A stretch of DNA of 64,000 bases from Hordeum vulgare subsp. vulgare (GCF_904849725.1 NC_058524.1:512352263-512416262); one strand, 5' to 3'; counted from the stretch's first letter, positions 1-12,660 are shown. Numbers and translations: made by a program. The notes: generated by a model from the letters alone, not told the origin.

Positions 1-3000
1 GGGGCGCATCACTTTAGGCCACTGGAGAGCGGCATTCACCTCCCGGACAAACTGCTTGAAGGCGCGGTTCGAGGCTGGGGTCTGGGCGCCGTCCAGGATG
101 GAGGCCACTGCCCTAACGTCCTAGAAGCCCCCAGCCCCATCGTTCTGTCTGTCTTCATCCCTCCTTCTAGGTGGTGGAGGCAGCGGAGGAAGCCCAGCCC
201 CTCCTGAAGGTCGTCGCGCTAGCGGTCCTCCTGAGGCTGGCTCCGCCAGCAGTCCTCCTGAGGCTGCTCGTACCACCCGTGACGCGGCTCCCACTCATCC
301 CAGCGGCCACCACTACGGACACCACCGCGCGCGGGGCCTCTGTCTCCGCGTCCGGGGCGTGAGCTAAAGTGCTTGGCATGGACCAGTCGGAGCTCTTGGC
401 ACTCTGAAGTATCATGGTTGTTGGTGCCGTGGAAGATGCACGTTGGCCCCCCTCCGGACGGACGCTCTCCCCCTCGTCCGTGCTTTGCCTCGGGTTCGGC
501 AGCGAGCACCACCGGAGCCTTGCTCTTCACCTCTTTGGCCTTGTCCTTCTTCTCTTCCGGGTCTGCCGCCTGGGGCCTGAGGAGCGACATGCGCCCTTCT
601 TCAGCCCTGGCGCATTTGCTTTCTAGGTTGAACATTTCCAGTGCAGTGCTCATTTCGTCATTCATGGCGAGCTCCTCTTTCATCTTGAGGTCGGTGACTC
701 CGTCAGAGAAGGTACAGATGACGACTTCGTTCAACTCGTTGGGGATCTTGAGGCGCATGACCGTGAAGCGTTGTATGAACTTGTGTAGGGTCTCTCCCTC
801 CTACTGCTTGATGCACCGCAGGTCGTTCACGGTAGGAGCACGGTCGCGGGTGCCCTGGAAGTTGGCGATGAAGCGCTCGCGCAGATCATCCCAGGAGCTG
901 ATGGACGCCTTTGGGAGGTTGAGGAGCCAAGAGCGCGCGTCGCTGATACGTCTCCGTCGTATCTATAATTTTTGATTGTTTCATGCCAATATTCTACAAC
1001 TTTCATATACTTTTGGCAATTTTTTATACTATTTTTGGGACTAACATATTGATCCAGTGCCCGGTGCCAGTTCCTGTTTGTTGCATGTTTTTTGTTTCGC
1101 AGAATATCCATACCAAACGAAGTCCAAACGTAATAAAACTTACGGGGATTTTTTTGGAATATTTATGCCTTTTGGGAAGAAGAATCAACGCGAGGCGATG
1201 CAGGGAGTGCCCACAAGCCCTGTTGCCGCGACCAGGGGGTGGGCCCGCGGCAGGCAGGCTTGTGGCCACTCCTTAAGGCTGTTGGAGCCCTTCTTTTGCC
1301 GCAAGAAAGACAATATCTGGAAGAAAATCGTGTAAAAATTTCAGCCCAATCGGAGTGATGGATCTCCGGGAATTTAAGAAACGGTGAAACGCAGAATCTG
1401 GGAGCGGAGAAACAGAAGGACACAGAGAGAGAGAGATCCAATCTCGGAGGGGCTCTCGCCCCTCCGCCGCCATGGAGACCATGGACCAGAGGGGAAACCC
1501 TTCTCCCATCTAGGGAGGAGGTCAAGGAAGAAGAAGGAGGGGGGCTCTCTCCCCCTCTCTCCCGGCAGCGCCGGAACGCCGCCCGGGACATCATCGTGTG
1601 ACGGCGATCTACACCAACACCTCCGTCATCTTCACCAACATCTCCATCATCTTCCCCCATCTATATTCAGCGGTTCACTCTCCCGCAACCCGCTGTACCC
1701 TCTACTTGAACATGGTGCTTTATGCTACATATTATTATCCAATGATGTGTTGCTATCCTATGATGTTTGAGTAGATTATCGTTGTCCTATCGGTGATTGA
1801 TGAATTGCTATGATTGGTTTAATTTGCTTGTGGTTATGTTGATGTCCTTTGGTGCCCATCATATGATCGCGCGCGTGGATCACACCATAGGGTTAGTTGT
1901 ATGTTGATAGGACTATGTATTGACAGGCTAGAGTGACAGAAGCTTCAAACCTAGCATAGAAATTCATGCATGTGTGATTGAAGGGGGACCAATATATCTT
2001 ATTGCTATGGTTGGGTTTTACCTTAATGAACGTTAGTAGTTGCGGACGCTTGCTAATAGTTCTAATCATAAGTGCATAGAATTCCAAGTAAGGGATGACA
2101 TGCTAGCAGAGGCCTCTCCCACATGATACTTGCTATCGATCTAGTAACGTAGTCAATTGCTTAGGGACAATTCCGCAATTCCTACCACCACTTTTCCACA
2201 CTCGTTAGACACTCGTAGTTGTTTCTTTATCTAACCAGCCCCTAGTTTTATTTACGTTTTCTTTCTTTTCTTGCAAACCTATCCTATCACTCCTACAAAG
2301 TACTTCTAGTTTCATACTTGTTCTAGGTAAAGCGAACGTAAGGTGTGCGTAGAGTTGTATCGGTGGTCGATAGAACTTGAGGGAATATTTGTCCTACCTT
2401 TAGCTCCTCGTTGGGTTCGACACTCTTACTTATCGAGAAAGGCTACAATTGATCCCCTATACTTGTGGGTTATCAGCCGCCCTTGAGCGCCATGGGGAAC
2501 CAGCACGCCATGACCTTGTCGCCTCCTCCTGTCGCCCTAATGCTCATCGTATAGAGTTGCAGGAACTCGGCCGGGTCCAGGGAGCCGTCATAGCGCGGGG
2601 GTAGATCGGGCTTGAACTTGCACGACCACGTAGTTGGGTAAAGCTCGGGGGCAATGGCGAGGCACCCCACTGGCCTGACAGGTGCGGCGTGCGCTGGAGC
2701 AGCCGGGTCTTGTTGCTCCACTCAGCCTGCTTCAAGCGGGGCTTGCTCATGTCGCGAGATATGCAGCGCGGGGGGCAGGCGCGCGTCAGCGCGGGGCCGA
2801 GGAACCACCTGGTAGCTGGCTTCATCTCCTGGCCCCACCCTGGGTTCGCGATGCCGGCCGCGGGGACGCGCTTCCTGTCTGGGCTCGGGGTTCGCGCCAC
2901 GCCGTGGAGGTGGGGGTGGCGTGTCTTGCTCCTCGTCGTTCGGCAAAGACGGTTGGGGTCGGAGCGAGCAAGAGAGCGCCGCGGAGTCACCAACGGCGGC

Positions 3001-3340
3001 AACGAGCTCCTCGATGCGCTGGAGCCAGTCGTTGTGGCAGTCAGAGGCGGGCCAGTAGCGGAGCAGCTCGGTGGCCATGGCAAGCGCGCGCCGGCCATGT
3101 AGCCTCCGGTCGAGCGTGCGATGCCGACCCTGAAGAGCGGACGAGTGACGGAGTGGTCGTGCGGCCACCGGCCTGCTCGGTCACCGGCTGGGAGGAACCC
3201 TGCTGCTCTTGAACTTCGGGGCCGGTGGCAGCGTTCACCACGAGCGATGGTGACCGGCGCGCGCCGGCGGCACTGATGGGCACCGTCTGGGCAACGCGGG
3301 TGGCGCGGCGCTTTGCACGAGCCCGGTGGGCGTCAGCCAT
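1..3340 (-). pseudogene. Ty3/gypsy gag (start of gag-pol), broken
   Basis: Gag polyprotein of an LTR retrotransposon read leftward, starting at the ATG at 3340 about 35 bases past the primer-binding-like site and leaving the window at the left edge. Recognisable parts are a basic Ala/Arg-rich N-terminus, the capsid-like stretch around 2473-2650 (PPRYDGSLDPAEFLQLY), its continuation at about 640-943 (ARSWLLNLP, then FIANFQGTRDRAP), and a CIFHGTNNHDTSEC knuckle-like segment at about 400. Several lesions are visible: a frameshift near 3150, in-frame stops at about 2722, 808 and 219, and a solo LTR inserted between the codons for GG and ARSW. Family assignment to plant gypsy gag is from recognition of these motifs. 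It is non-functional. Confidence 0.8.
944..2475 (+). mobile_element. Solo gypsy LTR nested in gag
   Basis: A 1,532-bp sequence starts TGATACGTCTCC and ends GGGTTATCA, with no internal region. It is flanked by GTCGC (939-943) and GCCGC (2476-2480), a 5-bp target duplication with one mismatch. Removing it and one duplicate rejoins the surrounding gag in frame (KGG to ARSW), so the borders are exact. The termini resemble the abundant Triticeae LTRs that start TGATACGTCTCC; I do not assign a family name. It was left by recombination between two LTRs. Confidence 0.9.
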
Positions 3341-3376
3341 CGGAGAGGCGAAGCTTGAAGGAAACCTTGACACGCT

Positions 3377-3393
3377 CCCTACCTGGCGCGCCA
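3377..3393 (-). other. Primer-binding-like site next to gypsy LTR
   Basis: Read on the minus strand, TGGCGCGCCAGGTAGGG lies two bases past an LTR-like end in CCGACA. This is the typical arrangement of a gypsy primer-binding site, between LTR and gag. The tRNA that would match was not determined. Confidence 0.6.
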
Positions 3394-3395
3394 AA

Positions 3396-4160
3396 TGTCG
3401 GATTTCGGGCTCCACAAGACCCTAAACATTCGAACTCAGGGGCGTGTACGAAGATCTCTCGCTGGTTCACCTCACCTAGCTCGCTACTCGCTTGGAATGG
3501 CAGGAAACTCACTCGATGGTGAGGGAAACACATAACACAACAGTTTACCCAGGCTCGGGCCGCTGTGAAGCGTAAAACCCTACTCCTGCTTTGGTGGATT
3601 GCCTCTCGTGGAGGTTGGTGGATGAACTAGTACATTGTTTGGGCGCCTCCAGAGGCTAGGTGGCTTTGCATGGTGCTAGTGAGTGAATGGATCGTTCAGA
3701 TCAGACCCCCTTCTACGAAGCAACCTATCCTCTATTTATAGTGGCGGCCCCGGTCCTCTTCCCTTATCGTTTCGGCGGGAAGGGATCCCACAAAAGCCAA
3801 TTTTGAAGGGGAACAGGGGAACGTGCTCCCCTGCCCAAAGGTGGTCTTCGCCAGAGAATAAGAATAAGGAGACCCGCGGGGGTCTCCGTTCGAGGGGCCC
3901 TCCGGATACCAAGTCCGGGTACACCCATGCCTCCTCCACCCACGAGGGGGAGGATGCAGAAGATGAGGAGGAGAAGGACTCCCTCCAAACGAGGAAGAGG
4001 AGGCACCCTAGGGGGCCGAGGAGGGGCTACCTCCTCGGGCTCCAAAGAGACCTTGCAAGAGCAAGGTCGCCCTACTCGGCACTGGCCCAGATTTCAATGA
4101 GGAGCTCAGAGCCTTCGAGACGGTTCCTCACGGAACCCCAAGGGCCAAGCCCCCGACCCA
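3396..4160 (-). mobile_element. Gypsy 5' LTR (minus strand), right limit approximate
   Basis: The left limit is TGTCGG at 3396, the complement of an LTR ending in CCGACA beside the primer-binding-like site. A TATA box (TATAAATAG on the minus strand) lies at about 3731-3740, consistent with the LTR promoter driving the gag to its left. The right limit is uncertain; a possible TGGGTC start sits at 4160, but no target duplication could be checked because the other end of the element is outside the window. Confidence 0.5.
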
Positions 4161-4261
4161 AAGGTATGGAGTCCAATCCTTTATTTAGCGGAATTACAAC
4201 ATGTTTTTGTTAATAATGAGAAACGAGCTGTTCTTGTCGTTGCCCTGTTCGAGACCTTCTA

Positions 4262-5596
4262 GTGGACCAGGTCTCACATGGTGGTTCACTGCCCGCCGAG
4301 CTGGCGGAGAGCGGGAACGCGTCCCGCAATACCCTTCCCGAGGCCTCGGATGAGGCGGTCGAGGTGATATCCCGTGAGGCCCCGCCGACCAAAAACAAGG
4401 TGGTAATGGCCGAGGTGGGTACATTTAACGCTGAGGACCAGGAGGTCCCGTCCGAAGTTGATACACCAGCCACCGAAGACCAAGAGGTCCTGGTTGAGGT
4501 CCACGCCTCGGTCACCGGGACCCAGGAGGTTGGTTCCCTCCCTACAAGCGGAGAGGGGAGCCGGATTCCCTCTGAGCTTTTCCCAGAGAAATCTTTAGGG
4601 AGCTCTGATCTTCCGGGTCTTCGGTGCCGCCTCCAGCGCCGCCCGTAGCAGAGTAGGTTGCGGCTGGGTGGCCGGCCATGATGGAGGACGCCTTGGTCGG
4701 CTCATCCATCGCCGATGAACATCGCACCCTTATGGGTGTGGTTCTTTAGAGTATTCAGTTCGTTAACAGCGGACTGAGCGAAGCCTTCAATGGCTTGCTA
4801 ACGAGATTTAAGGTAAGTCGTGTAATGTTTGAAGTTTATTATAAGGTTTTGTATGCCTTTATGGGTATAATAGCCCTCGAGGAATGGGTAAGTTTGACAA
4901 GCTTATCCGTGGTTTAGAATAATTCCTAGGCATAAAGAAAAATAATTCGGAGACTTTCAATTATAACTGCTCGTTGGAATAATTCCGGCCGAGTGTCTCG
5001 TGTTCCAATAACTCGGAGTCATTGTAATTCATAATTTTTCCTTGCAGGCCTCATCCTCCACTCTTGATGCCAACGCTCTAGAGATTACCGAGCTGAACCT
5101 TAACTCAAGGTTTCCGACAAAGAGCTCAGCTGTGTAAATGACCGATTCGATGAAAGGTGGGGTAAGTCTTAATAAGTGTTGTAAAAAATCTTATTGCCCT
5201 GAGTAGAGAAGGACCGTCCTGGCTTTAATATCTGACCCCGTGATATCGATTTGGTCAGCAGCCCAGGACCAAGAGTTTGAAAAGCTCAAGGCCAAATTGG
5301 AGAAGTCCAAGTAGGAGGCCGCTGCTCATAAGGTGGCGACCGAACATATAGCTGCCGAGATGAGCCCCCTCAAGGTTGATAGCAGCAAGTATGAGGCCAG
5401 GGTAGCGGAGATTCAACAAGAGCTGCAAGAGGCCAACTCTAAGTGTGAAGACTTGGAGCATAAATACCGGGAGAAGATGATCAAGCTCTCCAAGCTGTCC
5501 ATCGAGCTCAAATCGGAGCCAGTGGACCGGAGGTTCTTTGAAGAAGAGGTGCGCCAGGCCAAGTTGATGGCAAATGGTAAGCCATACTTATTGTAA
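4262..5596 (+). pseudogene. Transposon ORF remnant with coiled coil
   Basis: Two open stretches on the plus strand, 4262-4648 and about 5271-5596, are separated by AT-rich intron-like sequence and stops. The first is acidic and Glu/Val/Thr-rich with an imperfect repeat (EDQEVPSEVDTPATEDQEV). The second is a heptad-rich coiled coil (EFEKLKAKLEKSK, then EARVAEIQQELQEANSKCEDLEHK) with an in-frame stop at about 5312. It resembles the long coiled-coil ORFs annotated in Triticeae gypsy-type elements, but no catalytic domain is present. It is cut at 5596 by the copia LTR that follows. Confidence 0.5.
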
Positions 5597-7128
5597 TGTG
5601 CCTTTGGTGGTGAAAGCACATATGCTCCCTTGGTGGTTTTGATAATTCATGACAACATACATTGCCTCTTGGACTAACACTTTTACCTAGTATATTTCAT
5701 GTTTAGTCCATAGAGAGCATTGGCTAAAGGTTTGTGTGGAGATGCCCCTCGATGCAAGTAAGAAATAAATTGGCTCAAGCTTCAAGCAAGAAGACTCTTC
5801 ATTTTATATTTGTGAGAAATCACTTTGAGTCCATAGGAAAGCCAATACTATTAAAAGAGGGTGATGTATTAAAATGAAATGGTTGCTCAAGTGCTGAGAG
5901 ATAGCCACCAAAAGTACTTAGTCATTTTCCCACATAACACTTCTGTCCAAAGCCAAATATCCAAAATTGGTGCCATCAAGTTTTCAGATTCGGCCCTACC
6001 GATTTTCAACCCAGATGAAACCCTGGCCAAACCTACCATTTCGGTACGACCGATTCTGCATCGGTGCTACCGAGTTTAGGTGACCAACCTTCTATTGCCT
6101 CGGTACACAAAATCAGAATTTCCGAGTTTGGGTATCGACGTCACCGAGTTGGGTCATCTGACCGTTAGCCACCTTTTTGGTTCTACCAAGTTGTGTATAT
6201 CGGTTCCACCGAGATTCAAAAGTTGTTGTCTTTTATGCAAGTCGGTACCACCGAGTTTATGACTTTGGTGTCACCGAGTTGGTCACTTTAGGTGTAACGG
6301 TTGGATATTGGGTGTTGCCTATATGTACACCTCCACCAACCTATCATTCCTAGAGGAAGCACTCAGAACACACACTTCATTGCCAGATCCATTTTTCCGA
6401 GAGAGAGTCGCCTACTCATGTGTTGAGGCCAATATATTCCAATCCATTCATTTGAAACTTGATCTCTAGCCTCCCCAAGTTGCTTTCCACCAAATCAATC
6501 TCTCCTACCCATGCCTATTATATGAAAGAGTGATTGAGTGTTGAGGATACTATCTTTAGAAGCACAAGAGCAAGGAGTTCATCGTTCTATCGCATCTATT
6601 ACCTTATGGAGGGTGGTGCCTCCTATATTGGTTAGGTGTTGCTTAGGAGCCTCCTACTTCGTGTTGTGGAGTTGAACCAAGATGTTTGTAAGGGCAAGGA
6701 TATCGCCTACTTCATGATATACCGTGAGCGAGGCTAGTCCTTCGTGGACGGAAGCCGTGGTGGAATAGACAAGGCCGCTTCTTCATGGACCCCTTATGGT
6801 GGAGCCCTCCGTGGACTCTCACAGTCGTAACCCTCCGTGGGTTGAAGACTCTACTAACACGGACGTACGATAGCACCCCCTATCGGAACCATGCCAAAAA
6901 ACACCGTGTCAACCGCTTTGCGTTTAACCTCCTAAACTCTACTCGTTACTACATGTGCAAAGTCTTTTACTTTCCACTGCCATATATGTTGACTAGCATG
7001 TGTAGGGTGCACTAGAATTGTTAGAATTGCTAAAAATCTACCAACCATAAAATTGGGAAAAGGCTAGGTTTTTAATCTTGTCAAGTAGTTTATCCCCCCC
7101 TCTAGACACACCTTCTATCGATCCCTCA
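5597..7128 (+). mobile_element. Ty1/copia 5' LTR
   Basis: About 1.53 kb between the interrupted ORF and the primer-binding site. It starts near TGTGCCTTTGGTGGTG and ends CCCTCA two bases before the site. It contains degenerate repeats of a CGGTACCACCGAGTT-like motif (about 6000-6290). A related but truncated LTR is present at 63405. The start is placed to within a few bases only; the 3' LTR is missing. Confidence 0.65.
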
Positions 7129-7130
7129 AC

Positions 7131-7142
7131 TGGTATTAGAGC
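7131..7142 (+). other. Copia primer-binding site (initiator tRNA-Met type)
   Basis: TGGTATTAGAGC matches the usual plant copia site TGGTATCAGAGC with one C-to-T change, and lies directly after the LTR end. It fixes the orientation of the element as plus strand. Confidence 0.8.
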
Positions 7143-7182
7143 AAGGTCTCCAAAACCTTGGTTTAATAACCATTGGAGGAAG

Positions 7183-8012
7183 ATGAATGTGACTAGTTCG
7201 GGTATTTTTAGTTGTAGAGTGCCCATTCTCAATGGTGAGTATTATAGAAAATGGAAAGATGAAATGCTTGATATATTTGATGAATTCCATTTGCGCAAGT
7301 ATGTTGAATATCCCTATGCGCCTCCCATTGATCTCGTACATCCTTCTCATGATGATGAAATTGATATGCTTGGTATCTTAACACTGTTAATCTAATCATT
7401 AGAGGACTACCAATAAATGTGCTCAATCAAATGAAAAACTTTGAGTGTGCTCATACTTCGTGGAAAGACTTAGAGGAAAGATATCCAAATTATTCCTTCA
7501 AAACTCTTGATATCATTATCCACAAAAGCATTACCTTTCACAAAATGAAGCCAAATGATCCTAATTTTGATAAATGTCTATTTGAGCTTTGTGACCTCAT
7601 GTGTGCTAAAGGAGATGTCATTACTACTAACAATATCATTGTTGAAGCCATTCGCATGCACAAATATGAACATTGTCATAGTCAAATTTCTGGTAGAATT
7701 CTTGTTTCTTATGACGAGGGAACTTCATCCGATGATGACTATGTGGAGCATGGCTACTACGATGAAGATGAGGAGTTTGGCATTGAGTATGAGAAGACCA
7801 TGAGAAATGTTAGTCTTATGGCAAACCTTGGAGACTACATGGCCGGAGGAAAGGAGTGGATTCTTGACACTGAATGCACCGATCACATGACCGGAGATAA
7901 ATGCATGTTCCATGAGCTCACACCAAACCATGAACCTCGAAGGTATGTGACCTTTGGAGATAACTCCAAGGGTAAGATACTTGGTATTGCTAAGGTGGCC
8001 GAAACTTGTTGA
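7183..8012 (+). pseudogene. Copia gag fused by deletion to a protease fragment
   Basis: The reading frame starts with ATG at 7183. It shows the copia gag signature (FSCRVPILNGEYYRKWKDEM, later TSWKDLEERYPNY), a stop at 7393 with a frameshift before 7419, and then an acidic stretch (YDEGTSSDDDYVEHGYYDED). The last part is the N-terminus of the aspartic protease region: KEWILDTECTDHMTGDK, where the family has D-S-G, so the catalytic triplet is altered to D-T-E. The zinc-knuckle region seems deleted, and reverse transcriptase and integrase are absent. Homology stops at 8012, where AT-rich repeat begins. Confidence 0.75.
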
Positions 8013-9123
8013 AATGCTTGATTAACATTTTTCTAATATAAGATTAGCAAATTTTAATACATGGGCAACATTTTATCTATAAACACTTTAAACTTTTCAA
8101 ATGCTTAATTAACATTTTTGAAAACAAGATTAACAATTTCTAATACATGATCAACACTTTTCGTATGCACATTTGACGTTTTTTCCAAATGCTTAATTAA
8201 ATTTAACAATTGCAATATAATCATTTTTAACACATGGTCAACATTTTTTGGAAACATATTTAACATTTTTATGATTGCGTAAAATTTCTCAAAACAAATT
8301 TGATTAACATTTCGTGGATACTTGCTCAACATTATTTTCAAATACTTGATTAACATATTTCTACAAATGAACAACATTTTCCATCATTTTGTTAATACAT
8401 ATTCAAAAAACAAATATGCATTTAAAATTTCCCAAATGCTTGACTACCATTTTCCATATATATCTCAAATTTTTCTCAAATGCTTAACTAATATTTTTAT
8501 GTTGATGATCAACTTTTTTCATCATTTTCAGTACTGGTTCAACAATTTCTTAAATGGTTTATATATATATATATATATATATATAATCTTTTTAATCAAA
8601 TTTTAATACACGATCAACATTTTTCCATACACATTTAACATTTTACAACAGCTTAATTAACAATTTTCAAATACTTGTCAAAAAAATTCCAACTGCTTGT
8701 TTAGCATCCGTATATACATGATAAAAAATTCATCTGTTGTATTACATGGTCAACATTTTTCCTATACACATTTAACATTTCAAATGCTTGATTAACATTG
8801 TTCAAATACTTGTTCAACTATTTTTTGAAATATGTCATTAACATTTTCTATATATGATCAAAATATTTAATTATTTTTAGTACATTATCAACATGTTTAT
8901 ATACATTTAGAATTTTAGAATTTTTTATTATTATTTCATAAATTCTTTTCAAATGCTTGATTATTATTTTTTGAATACATGCTCATTTCTTATACCTTTT
9001 GCGTATATATGATAAACATTTTCTCTATACACATTTAATCCTTTTCAAATGCTTGGTTAATATTTTTCAAATGCTTTCTATAAAGTGTTTTTTGTAATAT
9101 ATACATTTAGAATATTTAACAAA
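8013..9123. repeat. AT-rich degenerate repeat of TTAACATTTTTC-like units
   Basis: About 1.1 kb is made of loosely repeated phrases such as AAATGCTTGATTAACATTTTT and ACATGGTCAACATTTTTC at irregular spacing of about 30-60 bases. A TA dinucleotide run lies at about 8563-8584. There is no credible ORF. A similar but weaker phrase recurs at 14340-14790, which suggests both stretches belong to one decayed transposon family. Confidence 0.6.
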
Positions 9124-10603
9124 GAGTCAATTACATCGATGGTGCTAGAACTTGACTCAAACAGTCTGTTTGGTGCTAGAACTTACGGAATACATTAAAC
9201 TGGTGCAACAACTTGGCTCAAACGTGCAAATACGGTGCAAATCACGTTTGGTACGAAAATAAGGATGACTTGGCACGCCAGCGTGGCATGAGGCCTGCTA
9301 TGAGCGGCGAAAAGGAAGGGAGGAATCTGTGCGGCCTTTTTGCAAAAACCCCCTTGATTTTTTTATTTCAAATAAAAAAACTACTATGTACAAGTAAGAA
9401 TACATTTTTATTTTCCGCTTCTATGACACATGGGGTCCAGCTGTCGGTACAGGAAAGTTAAACTTAAATAAAGACGACCTCAATGGGTCGAACTCGCGCC
9501 AACTGCTAGAATGCAACAAGTCCACCACTCACACTATTCTGGACAATTTCATATTGATAACAGGGCTTTATGTAGTATAAAATAAACGCATGTGAGGCTT
9601 AAATGATTTGCAAATAGTGCCGCCCATTTTGCACGCATTAGTTTTCTTAAGATATTTGTAAAACATATGGCATAAAACTAATGTTCAAATATTTATGTGT
9701 TATAATTAAATTTAGTATGTGGATATAAATAGGACACACAAAGACGATGATTAGTAAATAAAAACATTTAAATGTGCACCCATGTATTATACAATTTTTT
9801 TAGTAAACACAAACATTTAAAATATATTTAAAATACAAAAAATTTAATATTTAAACACAAAAATGTACACTTGCAGCTTATATGTAAATTATACAAAATG
9901 ATGAATAAAAACATTTACTAAATATTCACTTGTGTATAATTCCAACTCGTGATTCCTATCCAAAAATGATATCTGCTTATATATTATCCATCAGTGAATA
10001 TTCATATGAACGTTTTAAAATTTCAATTATGTCTGTTTTTATTATACAAATCTTGGACTATATTATGTGTCTAATTATTGACATGTTTGCAATTATAGAA
10101 ACATTTTTATTTTTATGTATATAAATGTATTATACAAACATTTTTATTTTAAATTTGAAATAATGAATATTCATATTTTTTGTAATTATAAAGACATTTT
10201 ATCGTTTATAAATATGTTTTCAAGCGTTGAACGAAGGCGCTTTTTTTAGTTTTTCTTTTAGGCAATAGATTCAACTACATTATGTTTGCTTCTTAATATA
10301 TTTAAAAAAAAATGAGATTTCACCGCAGTAAATAACGCCATGAGCCTTTTGTGACAAATAAAAAAATTGAGGTGTTTTTCGCAAAAAACTGGTCTCACGC
10401 CGCCTCACCGCCATCGAGTCACTGATAACGGGCCACACACCATGCTGACATTTCTTGTCAGTGATTGGGACATACACAATTAAGATTTGCATCGTATTTT
10501 CATGCATGAGCCAGGTTATTGAACCAGATGAATGTACGCTGTAAGTTTTAGCATCAAAATAACCGTATGCGCCAAGTTCCAGTACCATCAATGTAATTGA
10601 CTC
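9124..10603. mobile_element. Non-autonomous Mutator-like element with long TIRs
   Basis: The element is 1,480 bp, flanked by perfect 9-bp duplications TTTAACAAA (9115-9123 and 10604-10612). It starts GAGTCAATTACATCGATGG and ends with the matching inverted sequence (ACATCAATGTAATTGACTC type). The inverted repeats can be followed for roughly 250-300 bases on each side with moderate divergence. The 9-bp duplication and long TIRs are the Mutator superfamily hallmark. The interior (about 9420-10290) is AT-rich with no transposase, so it would need an autonomous relative to move. Confidence 0.9.
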
Positions 10604-10639
10604 TTTAACAAATGTAAAAATAATAATACAAAAATCAGA

Positions 10640-12110
10640 AACGAAAAGCATAAAAAACAGAAAAAGAAGGGTGTAGCCTCCCGCGGACTAGGTCTACCCA
10701 TCTGGAGCTGCCACAAAGGGAAGCTTCCTTCTGTCTCGCTTACAATGAGACATAGGGGCACCGTGGGAGCCAGTATAGCGAGTGTTTTTTCGGAAGACTC
10801 GCAGCAAGCACTTTCATGCATTGTCATTTGGTGTGTTCTTAGTCACCGTCACGTCTTGCGTTCTTAGTGCTTCCTTCGCATTTTAATTTTTTATTTTTCT
10901 GCATGTGTTTTCGGCGTTTTAGATTGGATTTTTATAAAAAACCGTAAAAAAACGTGTTTTCTGTTTTTTCGCGAGAGACATGGTTTTTCCTTCATGTGAG
11001 GCACGGCCGTGCCTCTCGGAAAGGAAAAACGCGGAAAAACGCGTTTTTCGTTTTTTCCCTATCGCAAGAGGTACTTTTTTTTATCTTGTTTTTTATGAAA
11101 AAAAAGGTTGTCAAAATCTATCAGCATGGAATCTAGATTCGAAGATCTTGATGAAAGAAACCCAACGGTGAAACGTTTCAAAATTTAAACACACGATTTA
11201 GGAGATAAAACATTTAAAAAATATGAATTCATGAAAAAAAGGGAAAATTTCAGATTGTGTGTGCCACTTGTTGCAACCTTAAAAGATGAGAGTGATCATT
11301 GAAAAGTATATTCTTCAATTAGTCGTTTCGGGTGCCCCTCCATGCAGTGGTTCTAGACACAATTAATGGAACTTCCATAGCCCAGCCTACCTGTGCGAGA
11401 AACAACAATGGTTCGAAACAAGCTGGAAGAGCATGTCTCCTATTCGCGACACTCTGCCACAAAATATCACTATTTTGCACAAGCGAGAAAACGATCGAAA
11501 GATGGATAGCACACAAGATTCCGGTTTTGTATACCTTTTGGAAGGTCTTCTGATCGGTTTTGAAAACATTCTAGATGGTTCTGGCCCATCCTTATTTCTT
11601 CAGTTTTCCTGTTATTTTCTTCCCAACTTATTCTGGGGCTTTCTTTTTTATCTTCCCTTTTATTCTTTTTTCCAAAGGTTTTTCAAAATATTTGGAAGTT
11701 CCAAAAGATGTCTAATTTTTTTTGAAAACGATGCTTCGCAATTTTAAAAACCCTTCATTATTCTCCCATAAATCTTCAGAAGATCAAAATATGTTCATTA
11801 TTTTCAATAGTATTTTTGTTTATTCAAAAAATGTTCACCTATTCAAAAACTATTCTCAATTTCAAAAGTTGTATGTCTTTTTTATGTTCATGGTTTTAAA
11901 GTTCTCCTTTTTTTCTCAAAAAATGTTGTCAATTGTAGAAAACGTTATTGTTGTCCAATTTCTTCTATTTTTTCAAAAACAATCTTGTTTTATAAAACAT
12001 ATCGAAAATTTAGAAGTTTTTCACAATTTTCAAAATGTTCCAAATTTTAAATGATGTGTGAACAAAAGATCGAGGAGAGACCGACCAATACAATATATTC
12101 CTTTTTGCTA
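10640..12110. other. Unassigned AT-rich sequence, transposon-like
   Basis: There is no gene. 10900-11110 has runs of T and phrases such as GCACGGCCGTGCCTC and AACGCGTTTTTCG, like the palindromic units at 13380-13580. 11560-12060 is T/A-rich with TTTTCAAAAA phrases. It probably belongs to a decayed DNA transposon, but neither end could be defined. Confidence 0.4.
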
Positions 12111-12359
12111 CTCTAGAAGTGACTTGCTATAATGCTTTCCTACGACTTTGCCCAATCAGCTACCCCACTTGTGTGTTTGCTGCTATGGATCAACTGACTG
12201 ATTTTCAAGGATCGGGTCAAGGCGAGCAACGACCGCTTGCCGTGGGGACACATCGTCCCATGTTCGCAGCAGGATCCCCGACCCCCGCAATGACGCTCCG
12301 CCGCCGGAGCCTACCACATGTGAAGCTCTATTGTAGCACCACCCGTTGCATCAAAACTC

Positions 12360-12660
12360 CGGGCGTCATCGTTGAAGCTCCATTGGAGCGCGAGTGAAGC
12401 TTCATTGCAGCTCGGGGTACTGCATCGCAGATCTTGGCGCCGCCAGTGAAGCTCCATAGCAACCACCGGTGAAGCTCCATTGCAGCCACCGATGAAGCTT
12501 CATAGCAGCTCGGGGCACTGCATCGCACCTCTTGGCGCCATCGATGAAGCTCCGTAGCAACACCGGTGACAATCCATGGCAACACCGACGATGCTCCATT
12601 GAAGCATCTACTGGCGGCCCGATGATGCATCTACCCCCGATAAAGCTTCATTGTAGCAGC
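12360..12660. repeat. Short-period tandem repeat, GAAGCTCCATTGCAGC type
   Basis: At least eight imperfect units based on GAAGCTCCATAGCAACCACCGG with a period of roughly 24-36 bases, including a longer two-unit period marked by CTCGGGGCACTGCATCGCA. ORFs on both strands through this stretch are products of the repeat, not genes. Confidence 0.65.

Noticed and set aside
1163..1770. Open frames of 128-165 codons inside the solo LTR
   Set aside because: LTR leader sequence with simple repeats; frames on both strands, no domain.
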